This document shows, piece by piece, positions 1 to 9,191 of a DNA stretch of 21,039 nt. Source of the DNA: TMED14 sp963925545 (GTDB lineage: Bacteria > Bacteroidota > Bacteroidia > Flavobacteriales > Schleiferiaceae). Position numbers and translations under genes: made by a program. Within the stretch, counting starts at the first letter, position 1; the number at the start of each line of letters is the position of its first letter. A model generated the notes under the pieces. The model was not told the DNA's origin. It saw only the letters and a list, made by a program, of their open reading frames with translations, and ran no database searches. Location: the NCBI GenBank assembly GCA_963925545.1, contig CAWUSA010000027.1, positions 1-21,039 on the forward strand, written 5' to 3'.

Positions 1-1118
1 TTCGCCTTGGTGTTCTCTGAACGACCCAACTTGTTGATTTTTTGTACCCACACATTGGATGCGTCAATTTCCATCAAACCAAGCATGTAAACAGCATCCA
101 AGTATTTGGGGTCAGCAGCAACGGCCAATTCATAGTAGGCTTTGCCATTCTCTGGGTCCTTCATTTGCTGATGGTATATATAGCCAGCATTGTATAAATA
201 CAAGGCTGAGCTGGGGTTTTTTACAATCGCTTCCTTTAAGTTCTTTAAGGCGCCCGCATAGTCTTCCTTCTCAAGGTAGCTCTGTAATTCCATTTTAAGC
301 AAGTTCTCGTTTTCCGGGTACTTCGCTCGCGAAACAGTAATAAGGGCGTCGTATTTGGTCATTTGACCACTTTCTGAGTACACCCATAGTAGTTGAATGT
401 ATAAATCATGCTCAGTTGACTCACTGCGCTGCGGCTCAAAAGCTTCTCCGGTCAGCACATACATGTCTAAAGTTTTTTTGTCTGGGAAAGGGTACCTGAC
501 GCTATCTTTAGCTAGCATGCCTGACCATGTCATGTTTTTGTATCTCAAGTCCATTAGAATCAGGTAAATGCGCTCTGCCTCTGTCCAGTCCTTCAGGTCT
601 TGAGACAAATAAGCCATGTATGACAAGCTGGTACTATCTACCATGCCAAGGCTTTCTCTCAGGTCGAAAGCTTTGCTATAATTGACTCTAGACTCACTCT
701 TGTCCTTGTTGTCAAAGTTCTCAATCTCTGCGCGATTAACATACTCCTGTGCCAGCATTGGCATTTTGTCTGCAATGTTATCAGCATACCGCTCTTTGCC
801 TAGAGACATCTCGAAGGCGATCAAATTGGCATAGGACTTAACTGTCTCATCCAAGTAGTCAGCATTGCCCGGCGTCTCACTTGTGTACAATGCGTAGTAT
901 ACATTGCCACGGTAGTAGTGATATTTAGACATGTTTTTAGACTTAACTTCAGAAGCAGGCTTGCCATCGATGATGACCTTTGCCTCGTCTATGTAGGTTT
1001 TTGCAGACACCAGGTCCAGTTTGTCTAAGGAGATTTTTGCGCTGGAAATGCTTGGCGCCTCTTGAGCTGATGCGCTGATTGTTAGCGCAATGGCCGCGAC
1101 GAGTAGTGAACGTTTCAT
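1..1118 (-). CDS. Secreted TPR-repeat protein, C-terminus cut by the window edge
   Basis: The start is the ATG at 1118-1116. The reading frame runs without a stop to the window edge, giving 372 codons, so the C-terminus is missing. The N-terminus MKRSLLVAAIALTISASAQ is a clear type I signal peptide, so the protein should reach the periplasm or outer membrane. The middle is helical and charged. The last ~100 visible residues look like tetratricopeptide repeats, with pairs of amphipathic helices such as YLEKEDYAGALKNLKEAI followed by NPSSALYLYNAGYIYHQ and a further copy ending in AADPKYLDAVYMLGLMEI. TPRs mediate protein-protein contacts; the partner is unknown. It lies 92 nt downstream of gyrA on the same strand, a pairing I know from other Bacteroidota, but it has its own -7 promoter element, so it may also be transcribed alone. 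The gene is real; its specific role is unknown. Confidence 0.85.
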   Translation of the reverse strand, partial: MKRSLLVAAIALTISASAQEAPSISSAKISLDKLDLVSAKTYIDEAKVIIDGKPASEVKSKNMSKYHYYRGNVYYALYTSETPGNADYLDETVKSYANLIAFEMSLGKERYADNIADKMPMLAQEYVNRAEIENFDNKDKSESRVNYSKAFDLRESLGMVDSTSLSYMAYLSQDLKDWTEAERIYLILMDLRYKNMTWSGMLAKDSVRYPFPDKKTLDMYVLTGEAFEPQRSESTEHDLYIQLLWVYSESGQMTKYDALITVSRAKYPENENLLKMELQSYLEKEDYAGALKNLKEAIVKNPSSALYLYNAGYIYHQQMKDPENGKAYYELAVAADPKYLDAVYMLGLMEIDASNVWVQKINKLGRSENTKA

Positions 1119-1139
1119 ATCAATAATAAAAATTGGAGA

Positions 1140-1147
1140 CAAAGATA
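1140..1147 (-). promoter_or_regulatory. Bacteroidota -7 promoter element for the TPR gene
   Basis: On the minus strand this reads TATCTTTG, a perfect match to the Bacteroidota -7 consensus TAnnTTTG. It lies 21 nt upstream of the ATG at 1118. I see no convincing TTG or TTTG at the usual -33 distance, so this is a half-supported promoter. It would make the TPR gene independent of gyrA readthrough. Confidence 0.45.
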
Positions 1148-1210
1148 GCCTCGCGTTAGTTGGTATAGCTTATCTCCTCTTCAATGAGCATGCCATTAGG
1201 TGATATCAGC

Positions 1211-3727
1211 TCAAGATTCTTTAGGCGCTGCCTCTTCACCGCCTCCATTGTCAATCACTAAGCCTTCAGCATCGGTTGCCTCTTCTTCGTCAGAACGAGG
1301 AACCTTTGCAATGGAGGCAATCACTTCGCCTTTCTTAAGGTTAATGACGCGAACTCCTTGCGTTGCACGACCCATCACTCGAATGCCTTCGACAGGCATG
1401 CGAATCATGATGCCATTTTTGGTGGTAATCATCAAATCTTCATCATCATTGACGCGAACTAATCCGATTAGATCACCTGTTTTCTCTGTGATATTCAAGG
1501 TTTTAACACCTTTTCCACCACGGTTGGTTATGCGATAATCTTCAACTAAAGTTCGCTTACCGTATCCATTTTCAGACACAACCAGGATAGATTCTTGATC
1601 GCTTTCAGGGCAAACCATGCCAACAACAAAGTCCTGCTCTAGGTCAAATTTCATGCCTTTGACTCCTGCAGCATTTCTGCCCATGGCACGAACCTTTGTC
1701 TCAGGGAAGCGGATTGCCTTACCTGACCCGATAGCCATCAAGACTTCATGTTCCCCATTAGTTAGCCTTGCTTCAAGCAACGTATCGCCATCTCTCACGG
1801 TGATGGCATTGATGCCATTGGACCTAGGGCGGCTGTAAGCCTCCAAAGACGTTTTCTTGATGACACCCCTCTTGGTGCACATCACAACATAGTTGTCATT
1901 GACGTAGTCCTCATTCCTCAAATCCTTCGTGTTGATAAAGGTTTTAACCCGGTCATCTGATGGAATGTTTATAAGATTGACAATGGCTTTGCCTTTACTT
2001 GTTCTGCTAGCTTCAGGTATTTCAAATACACGCAACCAGAAACAGCGACCCAATTCAGTGAAGAATAACAGGTAATTGTGGTTGGTTGCAACAAAGACAT
2101 GCTCAATGAAGTCTGAATCACGAGCGGATGCTCCCCTTGACCCCACCCCTCCTCTGCTTTGTGTGCGGTACTCTGACAAGAGTGTGCGCTTCACATAGCC
2201 CAGGTTAGAAATGGTGATAACAACTTCTGCATCAGGAATGATGTCCTCAATGCGCATATCGCCTCCAGCATAGTTAATGGAGGTTCTTCGCTCATCGCCA
2301 AACTTTTCCTTTACCTCATTCATCTCATCAATGATGATCTGCATGCGTATGGACTTCTCGTTGAGAATTTCAGTCAAGCGCTTGATGAGTTCCATCAAGT
2401 CATCGTACTCTGTTTTGATTTTATCTCGCTCAAGACCCGTCAACTTCTGCAAGCGCAATTCTAAAATAGCTTTGGCTTGAATGTCGGACAGTTTGAATGT
2501 CTTGACCAAGCCATATTTTGCGTCATCAACAGTCTTGCTTCCGCGAATCAATTTGATCACTGCATCAAGGTTGTCAATGGCAATCAGCAAACCCTCAAGG
2601 ACATGGGCGCGCTTTTCAGCTTGCATTTTCTCAAACTTGGTGCGACGAACAATGACTTCATGGCGATGCTCAACGAAATGCTTAATCATGTCCTTGAGGT
2701 TGCACATCTCGGGGCGACCGTTAACCAAGGCAATGTTATTGACACTAAAGCTGGACTGAAGTTGCGTGTACTTGTACAACTTGTTCAATACCACATTGGG
2801 AACTGCATCGCGCTTAAGGATGTACACGATGCGCATGCCATTGCGATCAGATTCATCGCGAATGTCAGCGATGCCATCAATTTTTTTATCATTGACCAGA
2901 TCCGCTGTTTTGCGAATCATGTCTGCTTTATTGACTTGGTAGGGAATTTCAGTGATAATGATGCAATCCCTTTCCTTAACGGGCTCAATGTTAGCTGTGC
3001 CACGCAAAACGATGCGACCTCGGCCTGTTTCAAAGGCTTCTTTAACCCCAGTGTACCCATAGATCTCTCCACCAGTCGGAAAATCAGGTGCTGTGACATG
3101 CTGCATTAGCCCAGCGATGTCAATGCTAGGGTCCTCAACATAGGCCACTGTAGCATTAGCAACCTCTGTCAGGTTGTGGGGCGGCATGTTGGTAGCCATG
3201 CCAACGGCAATACCTGATGCGCCGTTAACCAACAAGCACGGGATGCGGGTTGGCAGAACCGTTGGCTCTTCAAGTGAGTCATCAAAGTTCAGCTGAAACT
3301 TTACGGTATCCTTGTCAATATCCTTGACCATTTCCTCCGCAATTTTCTTCATGCGAACCTCTGTGTATCTCATGGCTGCGGGGGAATCGCCATCCATGGA
3401 TCCAAAGTTGCCTTGACCATCAACAAGCATGTAGCGAAGTGACCATTCCTGTGCCATGCGGACCATGGTGTCATAAATGGCTGAATCGCCATGCGGATGG
3501 AGCTTGCCCATAACATTACCAACAACCCTTGCGGATTTCTTGTAGGGCCTGGTTGATGTGTTCCCCATGTCATGCATGCCGTACAACACTCTGCGGTGCA
3601 CAGGCTTCAGGCCGTCGCGGACATCAGGGAGAGCTCTTGAGACTATGACCGACATCGAATAATCGATGTAGGACGATTTCATCTCCTCCTCAATGTTGAT
3701 TTGAATGATATTTTCTACGTTTGCCAT
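1211..3727 (-). CDS. gyrA: DNA gyrase subunit A
   Basis: This is the breakage-reunion subunit of gyrase, which introduces negative supercoils into DNA together with GyrB. The protein is 838 aa, normal for the family. The start MANVENIIQINIEEEMKSSY is typical. The catalytic tyrosine is Tyr121 in AAMRYTEVRM. The quinolone region HPHGDSAIYD keeps Ser82 and Asp86 (Ser83 and Asp87 in E. coli), the usual sensitive state. The C-terminal wrapping domain carries a GyrA box, QSRGGVG at 523-529, which separates it from ParC, and a second box-like turn NRGGKG at 735-740. It ends in an acidic low-complexity tail (SDEEEATDAEG then GGGEEAAPKES). It is divergent from clpC and followed by a TPR gene. A -7 promoter element sits 31 nt before the start. 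No truncation or frameshift is seen. Confidence 0.98.
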   Translation of the reverse strand: MANVENIIQINIEEEMKSSYIDYSMSVIVSRALPDVRDGLKPVHRRVLYGMHDMGNTSTRPYKKSARVVGNVMGKLHPHGDSAIYDTMVRMAQEWSLRYMLVDGQGNFGSMDGDSPAAMRYTEVRMKKIAEEMVKDIDKDTVKFQLNFDDSLEEPTVLPTRIPCLLVNGASGIAVGMATNMPPHNLTEVANATVAYVEDPSIDIAGLMQHVTAPDFPTGGEIYGYTGVKEAFETGRGRIVLRGTANIEPVKERDCIIITEIPYQVNKADMIRKTADLVNDKKIDGIADIRDESDRNGMRIVYILKRDAVPNVVLNKLYKYTQLQSSFSVNNIALVNGRPEMCNLKDMIKHFVEHRHEVIVRRTKFEKMQAEKRAHVLEGLLIAIDNLDAVIKLIRGSKTVDDAKYGLVKTFKLSDIQAKAILELRLQKLTGLERDKIKTEYDDLMELIKRLTEILNEKSIRMQIIIDEMNEVKEKFGDERRTSINYAGGDMRIEDIIPDAEVVITISNLGYVKRTLLSEYRTQSRGGVGSRGASARDSDFIEHVFVATNHNYLLFFTELGRCFWLRVFEIPEASRTSKGKAIVNLINIPSDDRVKTFINTKDLRNEDYVNDNYVVMCTKRGVIKKTSLEAYSRPRSNGINAITVRDGDTLLEARLTNGEHEVLMAIGSGKAIRFPETKVRAMGRNAAGVKGMKFDLEQDFVVGMVCPESDQESILVVSENGYGKRTLVEDYRITNRGGKGVKTLNITEKTGDLIGLVRVNDDEDLMITTKNGIMIRMPVEGIRVMGRATQGVRVINLKKGEVIASIAKVPRSDEEEATDAEGLVIDNGGGEEAAPKES

Positions 3728-3758
3728 GTCTATGGGTATGCTTTATCTAAGTAATTTT

Positions 3759-3766
3759 CAAAAATA
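3759..3766 (-). promoter_or_regulatory. Bacteroidota -7 promoter element for gyrA
   Basis: The minus strand reads TATTTTTG, a perfect TAnnTTTG match, 31 nt upstream of the gyrA ATG. The same eight bases plus the preceding CC recur in front of sucD at 14542-14549. A -33 TTTG is not evident at the right spacing; only a T-rich stretch (complement of 3791-3795) lies upstream. The predicted leader is about 25 nt. Confidence 0.5.
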
Positions 3767-3815
3767 GGTCTGAAAGTCCAATTTTTCCGCTAAAACACTG
3801 AGGGTTCAGCCATAC

Positions 3816-3839
3816 TTATCCACAAAATTCTGTTGATAA
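3816..3839. promoter_or_regulatory. Inverted pair of DnaA-box-like sites between gyrA and clpC
   Basis: TTATCCACA at 3816-3824 matches the classical DnaA box TTATNCACA perfectly. Six bases later, TGTTGATAA at 3831-3839 is the complement of TTATCAACA, one mismatch from the consensus. The two form an interrupted inverted repeat. Looser TTATC-type sequences lie nearby (TTATCTAAG near 3743, TTATCAAAA near 3847). Either DnaA control of the divergent gyrA/clpC promoters or a chance match is possible; a full replication origin is not supported by this count of boxes. Confidence 0.35.
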
Positions 3840-3893
3840 TTGAAATTTATCAAAAGATGCTGTCAAGTCGCTTTCCTTTGGTTACTTTACAGC

Positions 3894-6503
3894 ATGGATG
3901 AAAACTTCTCCCCCAGGGTAAAAGACGTCATTGGTTTTAGCAAAGAAGAGGCCTTGAGGCTTGGCCATGACGCTATAGGTACTGAGCATTTGGTGCTTGG
4001 ATTAATCAGAGATGGTCATGGCAGCGCCATCGATCTCATCAAATCTTCAGGTGTCGACTTGGGCGAATTGAGAGACCATATCGAAGCCTTGATTGAGATA
4101 GTCGACGTTCACGGCTCTCAGCGCAAGAATATTCCTCTAACACGCATGGCGGAGAAAGCCTTGAAAACTACTTTTTTGGAGGCAAAGCTTTATGCCTCAT
4201 CTGTGATTGAAACAGCTCACATGTTACTGTGCATCCTGCGCAATGACAATGACCCTGTTGCAGGGGTTTTTAAGCAACTTGGTGTCGATTATGACATCAT
4301 CAAGGCAGCCTACAGCAAAGACCTCCCGGACACGCCATTAAGTGGGGCATCCATGGACACATCCTCCATGGCTAATGAAGGTAGCCACAGCAGTCAAAGC
4401 AGCTCACGAGAGAAGCCAGAGGAGCAAAGAAAAAGCAAGTCTACTACCCCAGTTTTGGACAATTTTGGTCGGGATTTAACCAAATTGGCTGAAGAAGACA
4501 AGCTGGATCCGATCGTTGGCCGGGAAAAGGAAATCGAACGGGTTAGCCAGATTCTTTCCCGAAGGAAAAAGAATAACCCTTTGCTAATTGGTGAACCAGG
4601 TGTTGGTAAATCAGCCATTGCTGAAGGCCTTGCGCTTCGCATTGTCAAGAAGCAAGTAAGCAGGGTGTTGTTTGGTAAGCGCGTTGTGACTCTGGACCTG
4701 GCATCTTTGATTGCGGGGACCAAGTACCGCGGACAGTTTGAGGAGCGAATGAAAGCCTTGATGAATGAGCTTGAAAAGCATGATGACATCATACTTTTCA
4801 TTGATGAATTGCACACCATCGTCGGTGCTGGCGGATCCACAGGCTCATTGGACGCAAGCAACATGTTCAAGCCGGCACTGGCTCATGGAGAAATTCAGTG
4901 CATTGGCGCTACGACCTTGGATGAATACAGGCAATACATTGAAAAAGATGGCGCCTTGGAGCGCCGCTTCCAAAAGGTCATCGTGGACCCAACATCTGCT
5001 GCTGAGACACTCATGATTCTTGAAAACATCAAGGGTAAATACGAAAATCACCACGGGGTGACATACAGCCAGGAAGCCCTTGAAGCCTGTGTCAACCTTA
5101 CCACACGCTATATCTCTGACAGGCACCACCCTGACAAGGCCATTGACGCATTGGATGAAGCTGGGAGCCGTGTGCATTTGAAAAACATTGTTGTCCCCAA
5201 AGATGTAGAAGCACTTGAAGAGTCTTTGGAGGTGATACGGCAGAAAAAGGTAGACACCGTGCGTAACCAGCGCTATGAGGAGGCAGCTAAATTGCGGGAT
5301 GATGAGCAGCAAATTGTTGCTGAACTTTCTAAAGCGCAATCCGTATGGGATGCGCACAGCAAAAGCCATCGACAGGCCGTGACTGAAGCAAACATTGCTG
5401 AAGTGGTTTCTATGATGACAGGCATCCCTGTCTCCAAGGTTGCCAAGCAAGAATTGCTCAAGCTCTCCCAAATGACGGATGATATCAAGGCAAATATTGT
5501 TGGACAAGACGAAGCTGTTAAATTGGTCGTTAGGGCCATTCAACGGAATCGATCTGGCATCAAAGACCCCAATAAACCTATTGGTTCATTTATCTTCTTA
5601 GGGCCTACAGGTGTTGGTAAAACCCAATTAGCCAAAGAAATTGCCATTCAACTGTTTGACTCAGCTGATTCATTGATTCGCATTGACATGAGTGAGTATA
5701 TGGAGAAATTCTCGATTTCCCGACTGATTGGCTCCCCTCCTGGCTATATCGGCCATGAAGAAGGTGGCCAGCTCACGGAGAAGGTAAGAAGAAAGCCTTA
5801 TGCTGTTGTTCTTTTTGATGAAGTAGAAAAAGCACACCCTGACGTGTTCAATCTGCTCTTGCAAGCTTTAGATGATGGTCACATGACAGACAGCCTTGGT
5901 CGCAAGGTGGATTTCAAAAACACCCTTATCATTATGACTTCTAACATCGGATCCAGGCAGCTGAAAGACTTTGGTGATGGAGTTGGCTTTGGCACACAGA
6001 CCCGAGACAATCACGCTGATGATATCGCTAAAGGTGTGATTGAATCAGCATTGAAAAAGGCGTTCGCCCCTGAATTCCTCAACCGCATTGATGATGTTGT
6101 GATTTTCAATTCCCTCAAGTCAGAAGATCTGTCTGCTATTGTTCGCATCGAAGTTGCCACCCTGCTTGAGCGCATGGAAAGCATCCATTACCATGTTGAG
6201 ATCAATCAAGCAGCCATTGATTTCATTGCTAAGAAAGGACATGACCCTAAGTACGGCGCCAGGCCACTGGCTCGTGCTGTACAGAAATACGTGGAAGACC
6301 CAATGGCGGAGGACATTGTCAATGGAAAGGTTAAAGAGGGTGACAACATCCGTTTCACGTGGAAAAGCGGTGATGAGAAACTGACATTGAAGGTCGTCAA
6401 AGCAAAGAAAAAAGCTCAAAAATCTCCGACGACAAATGTTTTAGATGCAGATGTAGTCAATCAGGATGATAGCTCACAAGAGGAAGCTCTACAGGGCCAT
6501 TAA
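3894..6503 (+). CDS. clpC: ClpC-type AAA+ protease ATPase subunit
   Basis: This HSP100 unfoldase should feed proteins to the ClpP protease. From the ATG at 3894 it is 869 aa and begins MDENFSPRVKDVIGFSKEEA, the usual ClpC start. The frame stays open upstream to a TTG at 3840, but those 18 residues do not fit the family. In order: two Clp-N repeats (about 1-145), a Ser/Lys/Glu-rich linker (150-185), the first AAA domain with Walker A GEPGVGKS (233-240) and Walker B IILFIDE (299-305), a UVR-type coiled-coil segment VRNQRYEEAAKLRDD (456-470), and the second AAA domain with Walker A GPTGVGKT (570-577), Walker B VVLFDE (638-643), a ClpP-loop-like VGFG (697-700) and sensor-2 GARPLAR (788-794). A charged tail follows. 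No ClpP gene is in the window. The last 15 nt overlap the end of the convergent DUF493 gene. Confidence 0.97.
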   Translation: MDENFSPRVKDVIGFSKEEALRLGHDAIGTEHLVLGLIRDGHGSAIDLIKSSGVDLGELRDHIEALIEIVDVHGSQRKNIPLTRMAEKALKTTFLEAKLYASSVIETAHMLLCILRNDNDPVAGVFKQLGVDYDIIKAAYSKDLPDTPLSGASMDTSSMANEGSHSSQSSSREKPEEQRKSKSTTPVLDNFGRDLTKLAEEDKLDPIVGREKEIERVSQILSRRKKNNPLLIGEPGVGKSAIAEGLALRIVKKQVSRVLFGKRVVTLDLASLIAGTKYRGQFEERMKALMNELEKHDDIILFIDELHTIVGAGGSTGSLDASNMFKPALAHGEIQCIGATTLDEYRQYIEKDGALERRFQKVIVDPTSAAETLMILENIKGKYENHHGVTYSQEALEACVNLTTRYISDRHHPDKAIDALDEAGSRVHLKNIVVPKDVEALEESLEVIRQKKVDTVRNQRYEEAAKLRDDEQQIVAELSKAQSVWDAHSKSHRQAVTEANIAEVVSMMTGIPVSKVAKQELLKLSQMTDDIKANIVGQDEAVKLVVRAIQRNRSGIKDPNKPIGSFIFLGPTGVGKTQLAKEIAIQLFDSADSLIRIDMSEYMEKFSISRLIGSPPGYIGHEEGGQLTEKVRRKPYAVVLFDEVEKAHPDVFNLLLQALDDGHMTDSLGRKVDFKNTLIIMTSNIGSRQLKDFGDGVGFGTQTRDNHADDIAKGVIESALKKAFAPEFLNRIDDVVIFNSLKSEDLSAIVRIEVATLLERMESIHYHVEINQAAIDFIAKKGHDPKYGARPLARAVQKYVEDPMAEDIVNGKVKEGDNIRFTWKSGDEKLTLKVVKAKKKAQKSPTTNVLDADVVNQDDSSQEEALQGH

Positions 6504-6755
6504 CCCCTTGATATGACTAGCTTTCTCATAATATGTAATCACCTCATCCGCGTCGTGGACTCTGGTTTTAACCGTAAAACTCACGTAGTTGCCATTGCTA
6601 GATTCACGCATAACCAAGTCCGATGTCTTACCTTGAAATAAGCCTTCGACCTCTGCAATGGTCGATGCATCAGAGGGGCAAATGAACTTGAACATATAAA
6701 CTGAAGGCCAGGAATTGTTCTTATTGAGCAAATCGCGAAATTGGGAAGATTCCAT
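6489..6755 (-). CDS. DUF493 (YbeD-family) small protein
   Basis: This 88-aa protein matches the YbeD/DUF493 family in size and in its C-terminal half: SSNGNYVSFTVKTRVHDAD, then a helix around EVITYYEKASHIKGLMAL, comparable with E. coli YbeD (SSKGNYHS... and ...MVL). The fold is a small ferredoxin-like, ACT-like domain thought to be regulatory; no enzyme activity is known for the family. The gene is convergent with clpC and its stop codon lies inside the clpC coding sequence (15-nt overlap). It is divergent from the P-loop gene at 6776, with only 20 nt between the starts. A TTTCTTTG sequence (one mismatch from TAnnTTTG) ends 5 nt before its ATG. Confidence 0.85.
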   Translation of the reverse strand: MESSQFRDLLNKNNSWPSVYMFKFICPSDASTIAEVEGLFQGKTSDLVMRESSNGNYVSFTVKTRVHDADEVITYYEKASHIKGLMAL

Positions 6756-6775
6756 GGCCGCAAAGAAACGAAAGA

Positions 6776-7309
6776 ATGCATATCAAACGCATTGTCCTAA
6801 CTGGGGCGCCCTGTACAGGCAAGACTGCTGTGATCAATCAACTTGAATCCATGGGGCATGCTGTCATGCCAGAAATCTCTAGGGATTACATCACAAAGGA
6901 TGGCTTGTCTCTCGGGGGCGAGGATCCAGCAAAAAACCTGATTCCCTTTTCAGCACAAATTTGGCAACGACGCTCTGAGCAATACCATTCAGTCAAAGAC
7001 TTGGTAGGCAATGTCTACTTTGATCGTTCCTTGATGGATGTCATTGCCTACATGCATGTTGGAGAAAAAGCAGTCAATGCCGATTTCAACCCCAAGGACT
7101 TCCCTTACCATCCAACTGTGTTCATTTTCCCGCCATGGGAGGACATTTATGCATTGGACAATGAGCGCTGGGAGCCATTTGCCACTAGCCTAGAAGTGCA
7201 CGATGCCATGGTTAAGACTTATTCAGAAAATGGTTACCAATTGATAGAGGTTCCGCGCTTATCGGTTGAATCACGTTGCCAATTCATCATCGATGCAAGT
7301 AAGCCCTGA
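6776..7309 (+). CDS. AAA_28-type P-loop ATPase (NadR/kinase-like)
   Basis: This 177-aa protein begins MHIKRIVLTGAPCTGKTAVI with a Walker A motif (GAPCTGKT, residues 10-17). It also has PEISRDYI near residue 32 and YFDRSLMDVIAYM in the middle, a pattern of the AAA_28 family that resembles NadR ribosylnicotinamide kinase and small nucleotide kinases. It is probably a cytosolic ATP-binding phosphotransferase; the substrate is unknown. The length suits a single domain. It opens a tight operon: its last 17 nt overlap the start of recQ, which in turn overlaps fmt. It is divergent from the DUF493 gene, so its promoter must lie within or next to that gene; I see no good -7 element. Confidence 0.8.
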   Translation: MHIKRIVLTGAPCTGKTAVINQLESMGHAVMPEISRDYITKDGLSLGGEDPAKNLIPFSAQIWQRRSEQYHSVKDLVGNVYFDRSLMDVIAYMHVGEKAVNADFNPKDFPYHPTVFIFPPWEDIYALDNERWEPFATSLEVHDAMVKTYSENGYQLIEVPRLSVESRCQFIIDASKP

Positions 7310-9191
7310 CATACTGAGAGGCATATTGTCTGATGTCTGGGGCTATGATGATTTCAAACCACAGCAGATGGACATCATATCGATGGTTACATCGGGGAAA
7401 GATGTGGTGGCATTGCTCCCCACAGGCGGAGGTAAATCCATTTGCTTTCAGGTACCGGGTCTTGCCTTAGGTGGTTTGACTGTGGTCATATCGCCACTGA
7501 TCTCATTGATTGAAGACCAAGTAAAACAACTCAGGGACCGTGGCATATCAGCCCATGCTTTTGTCGGCGAGATGAGTGCTTCAGCCTTCTATCAGGTGCT
7601 AGACATGGCACAAGCTGGCAGCATCAAATTCCTCTACCTGTCACCAGAACGCGCAACATCCAAGCGCTTCCTTGAGCGGTTACCCCATCTTGGTGTCACC
7701 CTGCTTGCCATTGATGAAGCGCATTGCGTGAGTCAATGGGGGCATGATTTCAGGCCAAGCTACCAGCGATTGACATCCCTGAGAAATCGCTTAGCTGAGC
7801 AGCCCTGCATCGCTTTAACGGCATCTGCAACACCGATGGTATTGAAGGATTTGCAGTCATCATTAGGCATGGACAAGGCAGCCTGCTTCAGGGCGTCATT
7901 TGAAAGACCCAACCTTCTGCTCAATGTCTCTAAGGTTCCTTCTCGAGGTCAGGCCCTTGTGGAAAGGATTGCCAGCTCAAGTGGTCGGCAGATTGTTTAC
8001 TGCAGAAGCCGTAGGCAAGTCACTGCCTGGACTCAAACCCTGAATGCATCCGGCCACAAGGCGCTTCCCTACCATGCAGGTCTATCTGCTGAGGTCAGGC
8101 GGGACCATCAGGCTAAATGGCAAGAGGGGTCACACCCAGCCATGGTAGCAACCACGGCATTTGGAATGGGGATAGATCAACCAGACGTAAGGCTTGTGGT
8201 TCACTTGGATTGGCCGGAAAGCCTGGAAGGTTATTACCAAGAAATTGGTCGTGCAGGCAGGGATGGCAGGCCATCTGAGTCATTGTTGCTGATGGATAAG
8301 CAAAGCAAATCCCTGCACGTGAAACGGCAAGACCTCACAACCATCGAGTGGGAAGAAGCCATGGCTGTTTATCACTGTTTGGCATCAAGCTCTCTTATAG
8401 GGCAAGGAGATGGCATGGGAAATCGGTACCCATTGGATTTGAGTCATGTACAACAAGCGAGCGGCTTGAATCGCAGCAAAGTCATGCTAGCCTTGTTGCT
8501 TTTTGAGCGGGAGGGTCTGATGCTGCTGGACGAGCACTGGCAATCACAGCCGATGGTTAAACTGCTGGTTCAGGCGGGGGCATTGGTTCGTTTGGCAGAA
8601 GAATTCCCTGCCCAGAAAGACCTACTGTATGCTGTATCCAGGGGTGTACCTGGCATTGCTCAAAATCACAGACCCATTAAGCTTGCTTCGCTTGCAAACA
8701 CTTTACAGCGCAGCCAGGAATCTGTCATGATGGGATTGGTAGCGCTGCATGATAGAGGCATCATTGATTATGAACCAGATGACGCAAAATACTATGTCAA
8801 ATGGCTCCATGGCAGAAGCCCTAAAGGCCACCTCCCCTTGTCAAAGTCCTTGTTGATGTCACAAAACAGCATCAAGAGACAGCGCCACGATTCTGTCACT
8901 GGGTTTTTTAGTCAGCACACAACATGCCGATTCAACCTGCTTCTGAGATACTTTGGTGAAAAGCCCACAAAGCCATGCGGTCACTGCGACCCATGCTTAA
9001 CGGAGTCATCCCGCTCAAGCATGGCCATCCAAACGGACATCCTGCAATTGTTGTCAGCTAAAGCACTCACAGGCAATGCCATCATTGCTGCAATGGGTGA
9101 TGTTGAAGTTGCTATCAAAGAGGCGTTGATTGCTGGACTTGAGCGACATTTGTGGCTTGTGAACGATAAAGGCTTTTATTACCGCCCATGA
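7293..9191 (+). CDS. recQ: RecQ-family ATP-dependent DNA helicase without HRDC domain
   Basis: This is a 3'-5' SF2 helicase of the RecQ family, acting in recombinational repair and replication restart. I chose the ATG at 7293 (632 aa); the frame is open to a TTG at 7266, but nine extra residues add nothing recognisable. Motifs in order: a Q-like motif FKPQQ (21-25), Walker A LPTGGGKS (42-49), DEAH box 141-144 followed by the RecQ aromatic loop SQWGHDFRP, TASATP (176-181), AFGMGIDQPDV, and motif VI QEIGRAGRDG (316-325). The RecQ zinc site is Cys545, Cys562, Cys565 and Cys568 (CGHCDPC). After it only a ~60-residue winged-helix-like tail remains, so no HRDC domain is present. It overlaps the upstream ATPase gene by 17 nt and fmt by 4 nt (ATGA), indicating translational coupling. 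Confidence 0.95.
   Translation: MQVSPDILRGILSDVWGYDDFKPQQMDIISMVTSGKDVVALLPTGGGKSICFQVPGLALGGLTVVISPLISLIEDQVKQLRDRGISAHAFVGEMSASAFYQVLDMAQAGSIKFLYLSPERATSKRFLERLPHLGVTLLAIDEAHCVSQWGHDFRPSYQRLTSLRNRLAEQPCIALTASATPMVLKDLQSSLGMDKAACFRASFERPNLLLNVSKVPSRGQALVERIASSSGRQIVYCRSRRQVTAWTQTLNASGHKALPYHAGLSAEVRRDHQAKWQEGSHPAMVATTAFGMGIDQPDVRLVVHLDWPESLEGYYQEIGRAGRDGRPSESLLLMDKQSKSLHVKRQDLTTIEWEEAMAVYHCLASSSLIGQGDGMGNRYPLDLSHVQQASGLNRSKVMLALLLFEREGLMLLDEHWQSQPMVKLLVQAGALVRLAEEFPAQKDLLYAVSRGVPGIAQNHRPIKLASLANTLQRSQESVMMGLVALHDRGIIDYEPDDAKYYVKWLHGRSPKGHLPLSKSLLMSQNSIKRQRHDSVTGFFSQHTTCRFNLLLRYFGEKPTKPCGHCDPCLTESSRSSMAIQTDILQLLSAKALTGNAIIAAMGDVEVAIKEALIAGLERHLWLVNDKGFYYRP

Noticed and set aside
59..298. 79-codon plus-strand frame at the window start
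   Set aside because: Antisense to the TPR gene, which has a signal peptide and TPR pattern.
2477..3109. 210-codon open frame on the plus strand across gyrA
   Set aside because: It is fully antisense to a gyrA reading frame with all family motifs; its translation shows no recognisable domain and its neighbours in other frames are similar shadows.
3840..3893. Upstream TTG start that would add 18 residues to ClpC
   Set aside because: The added residues are Cys/Leu-rich and unlike ClpC N-termini; MDENFSPRV at 3894 is the family start.
3728..3893. Chromosomal replication origin between gyrA and clpC
   Set aside because: Only one perfect and one near DnaA box; no box cluster or dnaA/dnaN context in the window.
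4845..5543. 232-codon open frame on the minus strand across clpC
   Set aside because: Antisense shadow of the first AAA domain and middle region of clpC; no plausible protein features.
7266..7292. TTG start adding nine residues to RecQ
   Set aside because: No family similarity in the added residues; the ATG at 7293 is adequate and still overlaps the upstream gene.
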